Below are positions 1 through 8,072 of a stretch of DNA of 64,000 bases, in pieces. Source of the DNA: Clostridia bacterium (GTDB taxonomy: Bacteria > Bacillota > Clostridia > Oscillospirales > Acutalibacteraceae); NCBI GenBank assembly GCA_900755895.1, contig CAAEIG010000052.1, forward strand, positions 51,480 to 115,479, given 5' to 3'. The notes under the pieces were generated by a model that saw only the letters and a program-made list of their open reading frames with translations, searched no databases and was not told the origin of the DNA. A program made the translations under genes and the position numbers. The first letter of the stretch is position 1. The number at the start of each line of letters is the position of its first letter.

Positions 1-1
1 C

Positions 2-583
2 CGTCAACCCATGGAGGACCGGGTTGTGACCATCTCCCGTGCTGTGGGGACCCACGCCTATCCCTGCCGGTTTATGCTGGTGGCTGCGATGAATCCCTGT
101 CCCTGCGGTTATTTCGGCCATCCCACCCATCCCTGTCTGTGCTCCTCCCGCGAGGTAGAGCGCTATCTGGGGAAGATTTCCGGACCTCTGCTGGATAGAA
201 TCGACCTGCACATCGAAGTGAGCTCCGTGCCTTTTGAACAGCTCTCCTCCACCAGCCAAGAAGAATCTTCTGCAGAGATCCTGCAGCGGGTCTCCGCAGC
301 ACGGAATCTCCAAAACCAGCGCTATGCAGGGAAGCCCTACACCTGCAACGCAGATATCCCTGCTGGGGACCTACAGGAGATGTGCCAAACCACACAGGAC
401 GCCCAACTTCTGCTGCAAAACGCTTTTGAGACTTTGGGATTTTCCGCACGGAGTTACAGCCGCGTGTTGAAAGTGTCTCGCACCATTGCCGACTTGGATA
501 ACTCGGAGAAAATCACCATAGACCACGTGACCGAAGCCATTCAATACCGCACCTTGGACCGGAAGTACTGGATGGACCGTTAG
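2..583 (+). CDS. comM: ComM/YifB-family Mg-chelatase-like AAA+ ATPase, C-terminal part
   Basis: The reading frame is open from base 2 and enters from outside the window, so only about the last 193 codons are present; the ATG at 11 is internal. The protein reads RQPMEDRVVTISRA, then LVAAMNPCPCGYFG, then ISGPLLDRIDLHIEV. These are the hallmark sensor and arginine-finger stretches of the ComM/YifB family, followed by its C-terminal helical lid (FSARSYSRVLKVSRTIADLD). Family members are hexameric helicase-like ATPases; in Gram-negatives ComM promotes branch migration during natural transformation, while the role in Clostridia is unclear. The Walker A and B motifs would lie upstream. A strong hairpin follows the stop codon. 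The family call is firm; the transformation role is inference. Confidence 0.93.
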   Translation, partial: RQPMEDRVVTISRAVGTHAYPCRFMLVAAMNPCPCGYFGHPTHPCLCSSREVERYLGKISGPLLDRIDLHIEVSSVPFEQLSSTSQEESSAEILQRVSAARNLQNQRYAGKPYTCNADIPAGDLQEMCQTTQDAQLLLQNAFETLGFSARSYSRVLKVSRTIADLDNSEKITIDHVTEAIQYRTLDRKYWMDR

Positions 584-589
584 AGCGCA

Positions 590-628
590 AAAAAGCCGCC
601 CACTCCACGGAGGAGGGGCGGCTTTCTG
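590..628. terminator. Bidirectional Rho-independent terminator
   Basis: AAGCCGCCCACTCC pairs with GGAGGGGCGGCTT around a short loop. It is followed by T-rich sequence on the plus strand and by a TTTTTT run on the minus strand, so it can end both the comM transcript and the convergent SLH-protein transcript. Confidence 0.85.
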
Positions 629-639
629 CTGCCATTTAT

Positions 640-3531
640 TTAGCGGTTGCTGTCAAACTGGCTGATATTGTCCGGGAAATGGAACCCGTAGGTATTCTTT
701 GTCCAATATCCGCTGCTGTGATAGGCCTCATAGTAGTTGCCAAAGAAGAAGATCTTGCACTCTGCCAAACGGCGATACACCAGGCCTGAAATACCGCCGG
801 TATTCCACTGGAGGAAGTTGTTGGCAAGGACGGTGGAATCCGCCCAGCCCAAGTCACAGGGAGCACTGCCTGAAAGCCGCACATATCCTGCGGGCATCCA
901 GCCTACCTGGCCGCTGGAGGTGGTCACCTGGTACCAAACCTCCTGCTGAGTGGAAGAACGGTAGTCCTTGTATGCCTTCACGATAACAGTGCTGCCCAGA
1001 GACAGCGAAGTCACCAGATTGCTGTTGATACTCGTGCTGGAGTACACCGGCGCTTTCCCAAGATCCACGTCCGTGACGTTCACCGTACCAGTACGTGGGC
1101 TGGAACTGGAAATCCCTCTGGGATCTGTAGCGTTGAGCATGGCCAGGCAGTACCCATACTGGGTGGAGAGCACTCCGGAACCGTGGTTATACACAAAGCT
1201 AGTCAAGGCATCGAACTGGGCCTGACTCATCTTGATGTTGTTGCTCTTTCGGAAGTTTTCCACCGCATCTCCATAGCTACCATTATTCACCATATTCACC
1301 AGCTGAGCATATGCCTCCTCCTCGGTCAGGTTGTTGTAGAAGGAGGAGTTCTTTTGCACAACGTAGCCATAGCCCACGGTGGGATTGCCCGTGGCAATGT
1401 TGTCATCACGGATCTCGGAGATCAGGCCCTCAAAGTTGGCCAGCACCGCAATGCCATCTCCGCTGGGAATCCTGGAATCATAGGTGGCCGTGGTGGAGCT
1501 GACATTGCTCGCAGTCACCCGCATGGTGAACTCATAGTAGTCCGTGGACCAAGTACCCGCCGCCACAGTGTTGGAATACGCGCGAATGGTGTAATCACCA
1601 GCAGCACTGAACTGCACAGTCCGACGGAAAACCTTCACCGTGTTGGTGGGCAATCCGTGAGTGGAAGTCTGGCTGGCAGTTTCAGACTCTGTGGCAATAT
1701 AGGCGCCCTGTGCAGGACCGTCCACAATGACAAATCGCATCTCTGCCCGGCTGGTATCCGTAATGCCAACCAGGTCAAAATTGGTGTTTACAGGTACGAT
1801 ATTACCGTCAGCATAGGCAAAACGCACGGGCTCTGCCGCAGTGACTGTAACCTGACAGGTTGCCTTCGCTCCTGCACCGTCGGTAAAGGTGATCGTAGCA
1901 GTGCCGGGCTTCACGCCGTACAGCATGGCACCCTGGCTGTTGCCGCCATAGCTCACCGTATAGCCGGTGGAAACCACACTGGAATCACTGCTCTCCCAAT
2001 ACATGGCCCCAATATTGGAGGTGACAGAACCGTCCAGACGGACACTCTCATACTGAGAAATGGTCAGCTTTGTACTGCTGAGGGAAGCACCTGTGGCAGT
2101 CCCTCCACCGCCTCCAGAGGCGTTGTCCACCACATACTCACCGCTGACATAACCAGTGAGGCCGCCTTGGGTCTTGACGCCCAACCATCCGTTACTCTCT
2201 ACAGAGGTGACGGTAATCACCGTTCCCGTGGCCAAGGTGGTAATGGCGGTATAACTAGTTCCGGGGCCACTGCGCAGACGCAAACTGGGTTCCGCTGTGA
2301 CACGCACCTTCTGACCCACGTAGAAACCGTCTCCCGGATCGGGATCGGGATCAGGATCAGGCTCCGGCTCAGTGAAAGCTTGGTATGTAAACGCCACATA
2401 CTCCTGGCTAACATAACCGGTAGCTCCTGTTTTCGTCTTCACCCCAACCCAGCCATTGGACACTGAGGTGACAGAAAGCAACGTGCCCACACTGAGCACC
2501 TCAATGGGATCGTAGCTGGTGCCAGGACCTTTGCGCATCCGCAGACCGCCCACGGCAATCACGCGCACTGTGTCTCCGGTTTTGATCGTTTCCTCCACCG
2601 GGTCCGCTGCTTCTGCGATATGTTCAAAAGCCCAATACGTGGTGGCTACGTCTTCAAACTCCTGCAGGGTCTTATCCGCCGCAAAACCATCGCCGGTACG
2701 TCCCAAGGCGTTATTCAGAATCGCCGTGACCTGGGACCGCTTGAGCGTGTCCTCAGGACGGAAAGTCCCATCGTCAAAGCCGCTGATCCATCCCATGGAA
2801 GCTGCGGAACAGATGACCTCTTCCGCCCAATGCCCCTCGATATCGGTAAATGATGCCGTTCCGGTCTCCATCTCGAAGCACTTGGCCAAAGCAGTCACAA
2901 ACTCTGCTCGGGTCACCGTGTTGTTGGGACGGAAAGTGCCATCGCCATATCCACTGAGCACTCCCACATCCACCAGTACATTGACGGCAGTGTAATACCA
3001 CTGACCCTGGGACACGTCGGAAAAGTGCCCCTCCTGTACCGCAGGTTTTGCCGCCAACAGATTGTACAGCACCTGCGCCATCTCTGCCCGGGTCATGCTC
3101 CGCTCCGGGAAGAACCGAGAGCCAGACTCTCCGGACATATAGGCCTTATGGCCGGTGGTTACCAACAAAGGATATGCACCGTAGGTCTCCTCCTTGGTGT
3201 TCTCCAGAGATGAGGTTTCCTCTTCTTCGCCCTCTTCTCCATCCAGGGCATCCTCCGAAGCCGTCTCCTCCTCAAGCGTTGAGGATTCCGAGGACTCCTC
3301 CAAAGCTGAAGAGGCCTCTTCTCCGCTAGAAGTTCCCGTCTCCGGCTGGGTAGTCTCCTCCTGATCATCGTTCTGGGGGGAATCTGCAACCGAGGACTCT
3401 TCCTCCTGTGAGACCACTTCTGTGTCTGACGAAACAGTCTCCGCCAGGGCAGCTGGAGCCGGCAGTATCAACAACAGTACCAGCAACAACGCCACCCATG
3501 TGGCGAACGTTCTCTTTTTCGTATTTCCCAC
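640..3531 (-). CDS. Secreted SLH/SH3/Ig-like surface protein with a GH24 lysozyme-like domain
   Basis: This 963-residue protein starts at a GTG preceded by AGGAGG six bases upstream. A signal peptide (about 1-30) is followed by an acidic Ser/Glu-rich linker (31-117). Three SLH repeats (about 118-165, 168-222 and 228-280) should bind pyruvylated wall polymer, and a truncated fourth lies near 290-308. Two bacterial SH3 domains (about 318-382 and 402-468) are separated by a Pro-Asp repeat linker (389-400). A Big2 Ig-like domain (about 482-564) and a beta-rich domain (565-675) come next. From 688 a GH24 lysozyme-like domain is visible: catalytic-type Glu701 in FEG, PTVGYGY at 717, and a C-terminal WNTGGISGLVYRRLAE at 909. 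A third SH3-like domain (about 815-888) interrupts it. It is probably a wall-anchored murein hydrolase; enzymatic activity is inferred. Confidence 0.9.
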   Translation of the reverse strand: MGNTKKRTFATWVALLLVLLLILPAPAALAETVSSDTEVVSQEEESSVADSPQNDDQEETTQPETGTSSGEEASSALEESSESSTLEEETASEDALDGEEGEEEETSSLENTKEETYGAYPLLVTTGHKAYMSGESGSRFFPERSMTRAEMAQVLYNLLAAKPAVQEGHFSDVSQGQWYYTAVNVLVDVGVLSGYGDGTFRPNNTVTRAEFVTALAKCFEMETGTASFTDIEGHWAEEVICSAASMGWISGFDDGTFRPEDTLKRSQVTAILNNALGRTGDGFAADKTLQEFEDVATTYWAFEHIAEAADPVEETIKTGDTVRVIAVGGLRMRKGPGTSYDPIEVLSVGTLLSVTSVSNGWVGVKTKTGATGYVSQEYVAFTYQAFTEPEPDPDPDPDPGDGFYVGQKVRVTAEPSLRLRSGPGTSYTAITTLATGTVITVTSVESNGWLGVKTQGGLTGYVSGEYVVDNASGGGGGTATGASLSSTKLTISQYESVRLDGSVTSNIGAMYWESSDSSVVSTGYTVSYGGNSQGAMLYGVKPGTATITFTDGAGAKATCQVTVTAAEPVRFAYADGNIVPVNTNFDLVGITDTSRAEMRFVIVDGPAQGAYIATESETASQTSTHGLPTNTVKVFRRTVQFSAAGDYTIRAYSNTVAAGTWSTDYYEFTMRVTASNVSSTTATYDSRIPSGDGIAVLANFEGLISEIRDDNIATGNPTVGYGYVVQKNSSFYNNLTEEEAYAQLVNMVNNGSYGDAVENFRKSNNIKMSQAQFDALTSFVYNHGSGVLSTQYGYCLAMLNATDPRGISSSSPRTGTVNVTDVDLGKAPVYSSTSINSNLVTSLSLGSTVIVKAYKDYRSSTQQEVWYQVTTSSGQVGWMPAGYVRLSGSAPCDLGWADSTVLANNFLQWNTGGISGLVYRRLAECKIFFFGNYYEAYHSSGYWTKNTYGFHFPDNISQFDSNR

Positions 3532-3586
3532 AATTGACCTCCTAAACGGACATTATAATGCCCGATTTGCGAAAATAGTCGGATAT

Positions 3587-3615
3587 ATTATAGCTTAAAG
3601 ATTACAAAATTGCAA
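3587..3615 (-). promoter_or_regulatory. Sigma-A promoter of the SLH protein gene
   Basis: Read on the minus strand, a TTGCAA -35 box (3610-3615) is followed by 17 bases and a perfect TATAAT -10 box (3587-3592), about 55 bases upstream of the GTG start. Confidence 0.75.
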
Positions 3616-3654
3616 TCTTTTGGGCACACAATTCACACTTCCCAGAAATTTCAA

Positions 3655-3690
3655 GAAAAAAGGCCGCCGCATTTTCTGCGGCAGCCTTTC
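3655..3690 (-). terminator. Rho-independent terminator after ackA
   Basis: On the minus strand AAGGCTGCCGCAG pairs with TGCGGCGGCCTT around AAAA and runs straight into TTTTTT, 20 bases beyond the ackA stop codon. Confidence 0.88.
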
Positions 3691-3710
3691 TATAATATTC
3701 AGTAAAACAC

Positions 3711-4919
3711 TTACAGCTTTTCCACCAAAGCCTTGGTATCCCGAGCAATCACCAGCTCCTCGTTGGTGGGGATGACATAAACCTCCATGGTGGAATCGGG
3801 AGTGGAGATCTTGCCTTCCTTGCCGCGAACCATCTCCTCATTGAGGGCGGAATCCAGTTTCACACCCAGGAAAGACAGATAGTCGCAAACCACCTGACGG
3901 TGATGTGCCTGGTTCTCGCCGACACCGGCAGTGAAAACAATGGCATCGCAGCCACCAAGAGCCACCAGGTAGCCACCGATAAACTTGGAGATCTGGTACT
4001 CCAAAATGTCGTGGGCCAGCTTGGCACGCTCGTTGCCTTCGGCAGCAGCCTTGGTCACGTCACGGTCATCGCTGGAAACACCGGAGATGCCCAGCAGACC
4101 GGACTTCTTGTTGAGCACCTGATCCATCTCGGAGGGGGTCAGATGCTCCTTCTCCATGATGAAGGTGACCACGGAGGGATCCAGGGTGCCGGTGCGGCTG
4201 CCCATCATAAAGCCATCCAGGGGAGTCAGGCCCATGCTGGTGTCAATCACCTTGCCGCCGTCAATGGCAGTGATGGAGGAACCATTGCCCAGATGGCAGG
4301 TAATCATCTTCATATCCTTGATATCCCGGCCCATGAGCTGAGCGCAGCGATGGCTTACGTAGCGATGAGAAGTGCCATGGAAGCCATAGCGCCGCACAGC
4401 GTATTTCTCGTAATATTCATAGGGAACATTAAACATGTAGGCCTTGGGAGGCATGGTGGCGTGGAACGCAGTGTCGAACACCACAACTTCGGGTACGCTC
4501 TCGCCAAACACCTCGCGGCAAGCGCGAATGCCCTGGCTGTGAGCCTTGTTGTGCAGCGGTGCCAGGGGAATCAGGCTCTCGATGTCCTCGATGACCTTTT
4601 CCGTCACCAAAACGGACTCGTGGAAGATGGAGCCGCCCTGCACGATACGGTGTCCCACAGCGGAAACCTCATCCAGGTTCTTGATCACGCCGTACTCCTC
4701 GTCGATGAGGGCATTCTTCACCTGCATGAAAGCAGCAGCATGGTCCAGCATATTCACATTCTTTTGCAGCTCACGGCCATCGGCAGTCTTGTGGGTGAAA
4801 ATACCGCCGGGCATACCAATACGCTCACAGTTGCCCTTGCAGACCATCTGTTCGTTGTCCATGTCGATGAGCTGATACTTCAAAGAAGAACTGCCCGCGT
4901 TGATGACGAGAATTTTCAT
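3711..4919 (-). CDS. ackA: Acetate kinase
   Basis: A full-length 402-residue protein of the acetokinase family, which interconverts acetyl phosphate + ADP and acetate + ATP in the cytoplasm. The N-terminal phosphate-binding NAGSSSLKYQLID, the substrate-pocket GHRIVQGG and FDTAFHATMP, the GFHGTSHRYV stretch and the ATP-binding HLGNGSS are all present. In a fermentative anaerobe this is the main substrate-level phosphorylation step. No phosphotransacetylase gene is adjacent. The gene has its own terminator and is divergent from tmcAL, the gene for an enzyme that consumes acetate. The start at 4919 has a purine-rich AAAGGAAAG site. Confidence 0.98.
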   Translation of the reverse strand: MKILVINAGSSSLKYQLIDMDNEQMVCKGNCERIGMPGGIFTHKTADGRELQKNVNMLDHAAAFMQVKNALIDEEYGVIKNLDEVSAVGHRIVQGGSIFHESVLVTEKVIEDIESLIPLAPLHNKAHSQGIRACREVFGESVPEVVVFDTAFHATMPPKAYMFNVPYEYYEKYAVRRYGFHGTSHRYVSHRCAQLMGRDIKDMKMITCHLGNGSSITAIDGGKVIDTSMGLTPLDGFMMGSRTGTLDPSVVTFIMEKEHLTPSEMDQVLNKKSGLLGISGVSSDDRDVTKAAAEGNERAKLAHDILEYQISKFIGGYLVALGGCDAIVFTAGVGENQAHHRQVVCDYLSFLGVKLDSALNEEMVRGKEGKISTPDSTMEVYVIPTNEELVIARDTKALVEKL

Positions 4920-5133
4920 GTTTCGAATCTTTCCTTTCCAATCAATACCCCGGAAAAAGTCCTTGGCGCGGCAAAGCGCCCCAAACCTGCGTCACAGCCG
5001 CTTAGGGATCTTCCGGGCGCCATTTTTTGTCTGCCCCTTGTATGGGGAGGCTCGTTGATGTAAAATAGTTTGCAGTCTAAGCAGCTTTATTTTAGAACAT
5101 TTCCCGCGCAAATTCAAGGAGTTTTATTGGAAA

Positions 5134-6324
5134 ATGCAGGAGAAATTGAAGATTTCCGCCGTTATCTGCGAATTGAATCCACTTCACAGCGGTCACAAGG
5201 CCCTATTCACCCATGCCAAACAGAAGTTTGACGGGCTGGTATGCCTGCTTTCAGGGAATTACGTCCAGCGGGGAGAACCCGCCATCCTGGACAAGTGGGC
5301 TCGCACAAAGCTGGCCCTTCTGGCCGGTGCGGACCTGGTCATTGAACTGCCCCTGCCTTGGGCACTCTCAGGGGCGGAGCGTTTTGCCGCAGGGGGCGTT
5401 GCCCTTGCCAGGGCCTTGGGCTGTGTGGATACCCTGCTCTTCGGCGGGGAAACTGTGGACATTGCTCCCCTTTGGGAGTTGGCTAAAGCCCTCACCTCCC
5501 CGGATTTTTCCGCCTTGCTCCGACAAGAGGATGATGGCAGCTCCTTCGCCTTGCGACGGCAGCGAGCTGTCGCGAGGCTGGTTGGGGAATCCACTGCTGC
5601 ACTGTTGGAACGCCCCAACTGTATTTTAGGAGTGGAATACCTGAAAGCCATCCTCGCCCAAGGCGGAGGTCTTTCCGCAGAGGTCTTCCCCAGGCTGGGG
5701 GCGGGCCACGATATCCCGGAGTCCAACGGGCCCCTGCTCTCTGCAAGCCACGCCCGGCAGCTGCTGGGGGCTGGAGAGTTCCCCCTGGGACGGCTTCCGG
5801 AAGAAACGCTGCTGCTCTGGAAGGAGCTGACCGCCAAAGGACAATGTCCCGCCTCTCTTGCGCGGTTGGAGATGGCGGTGCTGTGCCGCCTGCGCTCCAT
5901 GACGGTGGAAGATTTCGCCGCTCTGCCGGACATCAGCGAAGGTCTTGAGTACCGGTTGTACAAAGCTGCCCGTCATGCAATCAGGCTGGAGGAGTTCTAT
6001 GAACTGGTCAAATCAAAGCGGTACTCTCACGCTCGGGTACGGCGGTTGGCTATGGCTGCCTTTCTGGGGTTGACTGCGGGTGTTCCAACGCTCCCTCCTT
6101 ATCTGAGGGTGCTGGGAATGACCTCCACAGGCGGGGCAATTTTAAAGCAGGCATCCCCCACCTTGCCCTTAGCGCTGCGCCCGGCTGATTTCCAGCGCTT
6201 GGGTGGAGAAGCCTTGGCGCTCTTTGAGCAGGAGGCCCGCGCTGACGACCTATACGCCCTGGCACTTCCCAAACCCCAAGCCTGCGGAAGAGATTACACA
6301 GAGAAGCTTATCAAACTACCATAA
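5134..6324 (+). CDS. tmcAL: tRNA(Met) cytidine acetate ligase (TmcAL/YlbM family)
   Basis: A 396-residue protein with the HxGH nucleotidyltransferase signature in CELNPLHSGHKALF. The family block SGNYVQRGEPAILDKWARTK and the ADLVIELPLPWALSGAE stretch follow directly. Characterised members activate acetate with ATP to acetyl-adenylate and place the acetyl group on the wobble cytidine (ac4C34) of elongator tRNA-Met. The length matches the family. It reads away from ackA, whose product is acetate. The AGGAG site lies 12 bases from the ATG, a little long, but no better in-frame start exists. A hairpin terminator follows at once. Confidence 0.93.
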   Translation: MQEKLKISAVICELNPLHSGHKALFTHAKQKFDGLVCLLSGNYVQRGEPAILDKWARTKLALLAGADLVIELPLPWALSGAERFAAGGVALARALGCVDTLLFGGETVDIAPLWELAKALTSPDFSALLRQEDDGSSFALRRQRAVARLVGESTAALLERPNCILGVEYLKAILAQGGGLSAEVFPRLGAGHDIPESNGPLLSASHARQLLGAGEFPLGRLPEETLLLWKELTAKGQCPASLARLEMAVLCRLRSMTVEDFAALPDISEGLEYRLYKAARHAIRLEEFYELVKSKRYSHARVRRLAMAAFLGLTAGVPTLPPYLRVLGMTSTGGAILKQASPTLPLALRPADFQRLGGEALALFEQEARADDLYALALPKPQACGRDYTEKLIKLP

Positions 6325-6363
6325 AAAACAGCGGCCCGGATACACTCCAAGCCGCTTTCTATT
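6323..6363. terminator. Bidirectional terminator between tmcAL and the methyltransferase gene
   Basis: AGCGGC and GCCGCT arms flank a 15-base loop. The plus strand continues TTCTATTT; the minus strand continues into TTTTTT, which makes it strongest for the minus-strand gene. Confidence 0.75.
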
Positions 6364-6373
6364 TGGCAATTTC

Positions 6374-7705
6374 TCATTGCAGATTTCGCAATCCTTTGGG
6401 GTAGTGGTTCTTCAACCGGCCTCCTGATGCCTTGCCAAATCCCATGGGGATCCCCCCAGCGCAGAGAGCCGTGTATCCCTTGCCATCACAGTCAATCTCT
6501 TCCCCTCTGAGGAAGGCTAGAAGCTGGGGAGCGTCCCAGGAAAGATCATGAATCTGCCGGCACTCCTCTTTTTTTGCTGCTTGAAACACCCCGTGAGATG
6601 GCTCCAGACGGCGGCCTTTTTGATGGGCCAGCTCCACACCTGCCCGCAGCACACCCAAACGGTCCAGCTCCGGAGCACCCTGGGGAATCAGCACTACCCG
6701 ATCCCCAAAGCGAGCTGCTGTCCCGGGATAGGGGATAGTGAACAGCTCTTCAAACAGAGCTCGGACCTCCGGGTCCTCCTTTTTGGTGAGGTACTGGGAA
6801 AAGCTCCCGGCAAGGCAGGAGTTCTCCCCCACCCGTTGGAACTTGGCCACAAAGTGCCCCTCTCCCCCATCCATAGGATAGATGCGACACACGGGCAGAC
6901 CATTTACTCCGGGACGCCCAAAGGGAAGGTTCACGGGAAGCAACACAAACTCTGGATGGGCGGAAAGGAACCAGTTTACGTTCTCCTCGTTCTCCTCCCG
7001 GGAAAAGGTACAGGTGGAGTACACCAGCACGCCCCCCTCTTTGACAGCCAGGGCGGCAGAATCTAAAATGGCTCTCTGACGCTGGGCGCATGCGGCGGGC
7101 GCTTGAGGTGTCCACTGGGCTACAGCTTCCGGATCCCGGCGAAACATCCCCTCACCGGAACAGGGGGCATCCACTAACACTCGATCAAAAAAGCCCTGCA
7201 ATGCTTCACACAGCTGCTGAGGATGGCAGGAGGACACCACCGCGTTCCGAACACCTAGCCGCTCCACATTGGATGCCAACACCTGGGCACGGCTTTTGAC
7301 AATCTCATTGGACCAGAGCAGGCCCTCACCCCCAAGAAGCCCGGCAATCTGAGTGGACTTGCCCCCCGGGGCGGCGCACAAATCCAGCACCCGTTCTCCT
7401 GGCTGAGGATCCAGCACTGTGACTGCGGAACAGGCCGATGGCTCCTGGACATAGAACAACCCGGCATGATGGGCGGGCAGCCGTCCGATCCCCTCCACTT
7501 CCCCGGGAAAGGTAAAGCTCAAGGGCGAAAAGGCGGTGGGGACTATGGGAAACGGCAAGCTCTCTATCAGCTGGTCCTCTCTGCATTTCAGGGGATTGCG
7601 CCGCAATCCCCGCTGGGAAGGCTGCTCCGTAGTTTTTAAAAAATCGGGATACTCCGGTCCCAACAATGCCTCCATCTCCTGCAGAAATTCCTTTGGCAAT
7701 TCCAT
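6374..7705 (-). CDS. RsmF/RsmB-type rRNA (cytosine-5) methyltransferase
   Basis: A SAM-dependent RNA m5C methyltransferase of the NOL1/NOP2/sun family. PGERVLDLCAAPGGKSTQIA is the SAM-binding motif I; VDAPCSGEGMFRRDP carries the catalytic PC cysteine; LVYSTCTFSREENEE carries the second, resolving cysteine. A C-terminal PUA-like region (about 330-443) resembles RsmF, and the substrate is probably 16S rRNA. The frame is open to 7822, but homologues begin at MELPKEFLQEM, so 7705 is preferred (443 residues). An ATG at 7729 with GGGGG seven bases upstream is the alternative. The longer form would overlap the divergent small ORF at 7779. Confidence 0.92.
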   Translation of the reverse strand: MELPKEFLQEMEALLGPEYPDFLKTTEQPSQRGLRRNPLKCREDQLIESLPFPIVPTAFSPLSFTFPGEVEGIGRLPAHHAGLFYVQEPSACSAVTVLDPQPGERVLDLCAAPGGKSTQIAGLLGGEGLLWSNEIVKSRAQVLASNVERLGVRNAVVSSCHPQQLCEALQGFFDRVLVDAPCSGEGMFRRDPEAVAQWTPQAPAACAQRQRAILDSAALAVKEGGVLVYSTCTFSREENEENVNWFLSAHPEFVLLPVNLPFGRPGVNGLPVCRIYPMDGGEGHFVAKFQRVGENSCLAGSFSQYLTKKEDPEVRALFEELFTIPYPGTAARFGDRVVLIPQGAPELDRLGVLRAGVELAHQKGRRLEPSHGVFQAAKKEECRQIHDLSWDAPQLLAFLRGEEIDCDGKGYTALCAGGIPMGFGKASGGRLKNHYPKGLRNLQ

Positions 7706-7778
7706 AAACTTCCACACTCCCTTCCGCATAGAGACGCCCCCATCCTCCCACACTATGGTCGGAAAGGGGCGAAGCTTT

Positions 7779-7931
7779 ATGAGCAATAAACGCAAAAACA
7801 AGTCCTTCGAAAACTCCCGCAATCAGCAGGAGAACAATCAGGCCCGCAATCCTCAGCAGGAAGTGCCGGATTACGGCTCCAAGAGCCAGAACCAGCAGCC
7901 TAAAATGAACCAAAAAGACTGCCGCGGCTAA
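7779..7931 (+). CDS. Small Asn/Gln/Lys-rich hypothetical protein
   Basis: A 50-codon ORF beginning MSNKRKNKSFENSRN, with AAAGGGG nine bases before the ATG and divergent from the methyltransferase gene. The product is very hydrophilic, lacks any membrane segment or signal peptide, is rich in Asn, Gln, Lys and Ser, and ends in KDCRG. Such composition is common in small unstructured clostridial proteins, including some spore proteins, but no family is recognised. A strong hairpin with a U-rich tail lies downstream on the same strand (8029-8072), which supports a real transcript. No convincing -35/-10 pair was found. Confidence 0.5.
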   Translation: MSNKRKNKSFENSRNQQENNQARNPQQEVPDYGSKSQNQQPKMNQKDCRG

Positions 7932-8028
7932 CTGACGTTTGGGGGAGCTGGATGCTTTGCATCTCCCTTTTGACGGCGCTTTTGCCGCCAAAACCACCAA
8001 ACCTCAGCACAAGTTCATTCTCTTTTGG

Positions 8029-8072
8029 GGACGCATTGCAGAGAGTATTTTCTGCAATGCGTCTTTCTTTTT
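8029..8072 (+). terminator. Rho-independent terminator downstream of the small ORF
   Basis: GACGCATTGCAGA and TCTGCAATGCGTC form a perfect 13-bp stem followed by CTTTCTTTTTA on the plus strand. On the minus strand the hairpin directly follows the YitT stop but lacks a good U-tract. Confidence 0.8.

Noticed and set aside
2333..2365. Short tandem repeat (GATCGG-like units) as a regulatory or CRISPR-like array
   Set aside because: It encodes the Pro-Asp linker of the SLH protein, within an intact reading frame.
1183..2466. Long plus-strand ORF of 427 codons opposite the SLH protein gene
   Set aside because: It lies wholly antisense to a well-supported gene, has no ribosome site or family match, and reflects the biased codon composition of the true gene.
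3900..5063. Plus-strand ORF of 387 codons opposite ackA
   Set aside because: A shadow of ackA on the other strand; the true gene has all family motifs, a start site and a terminator.
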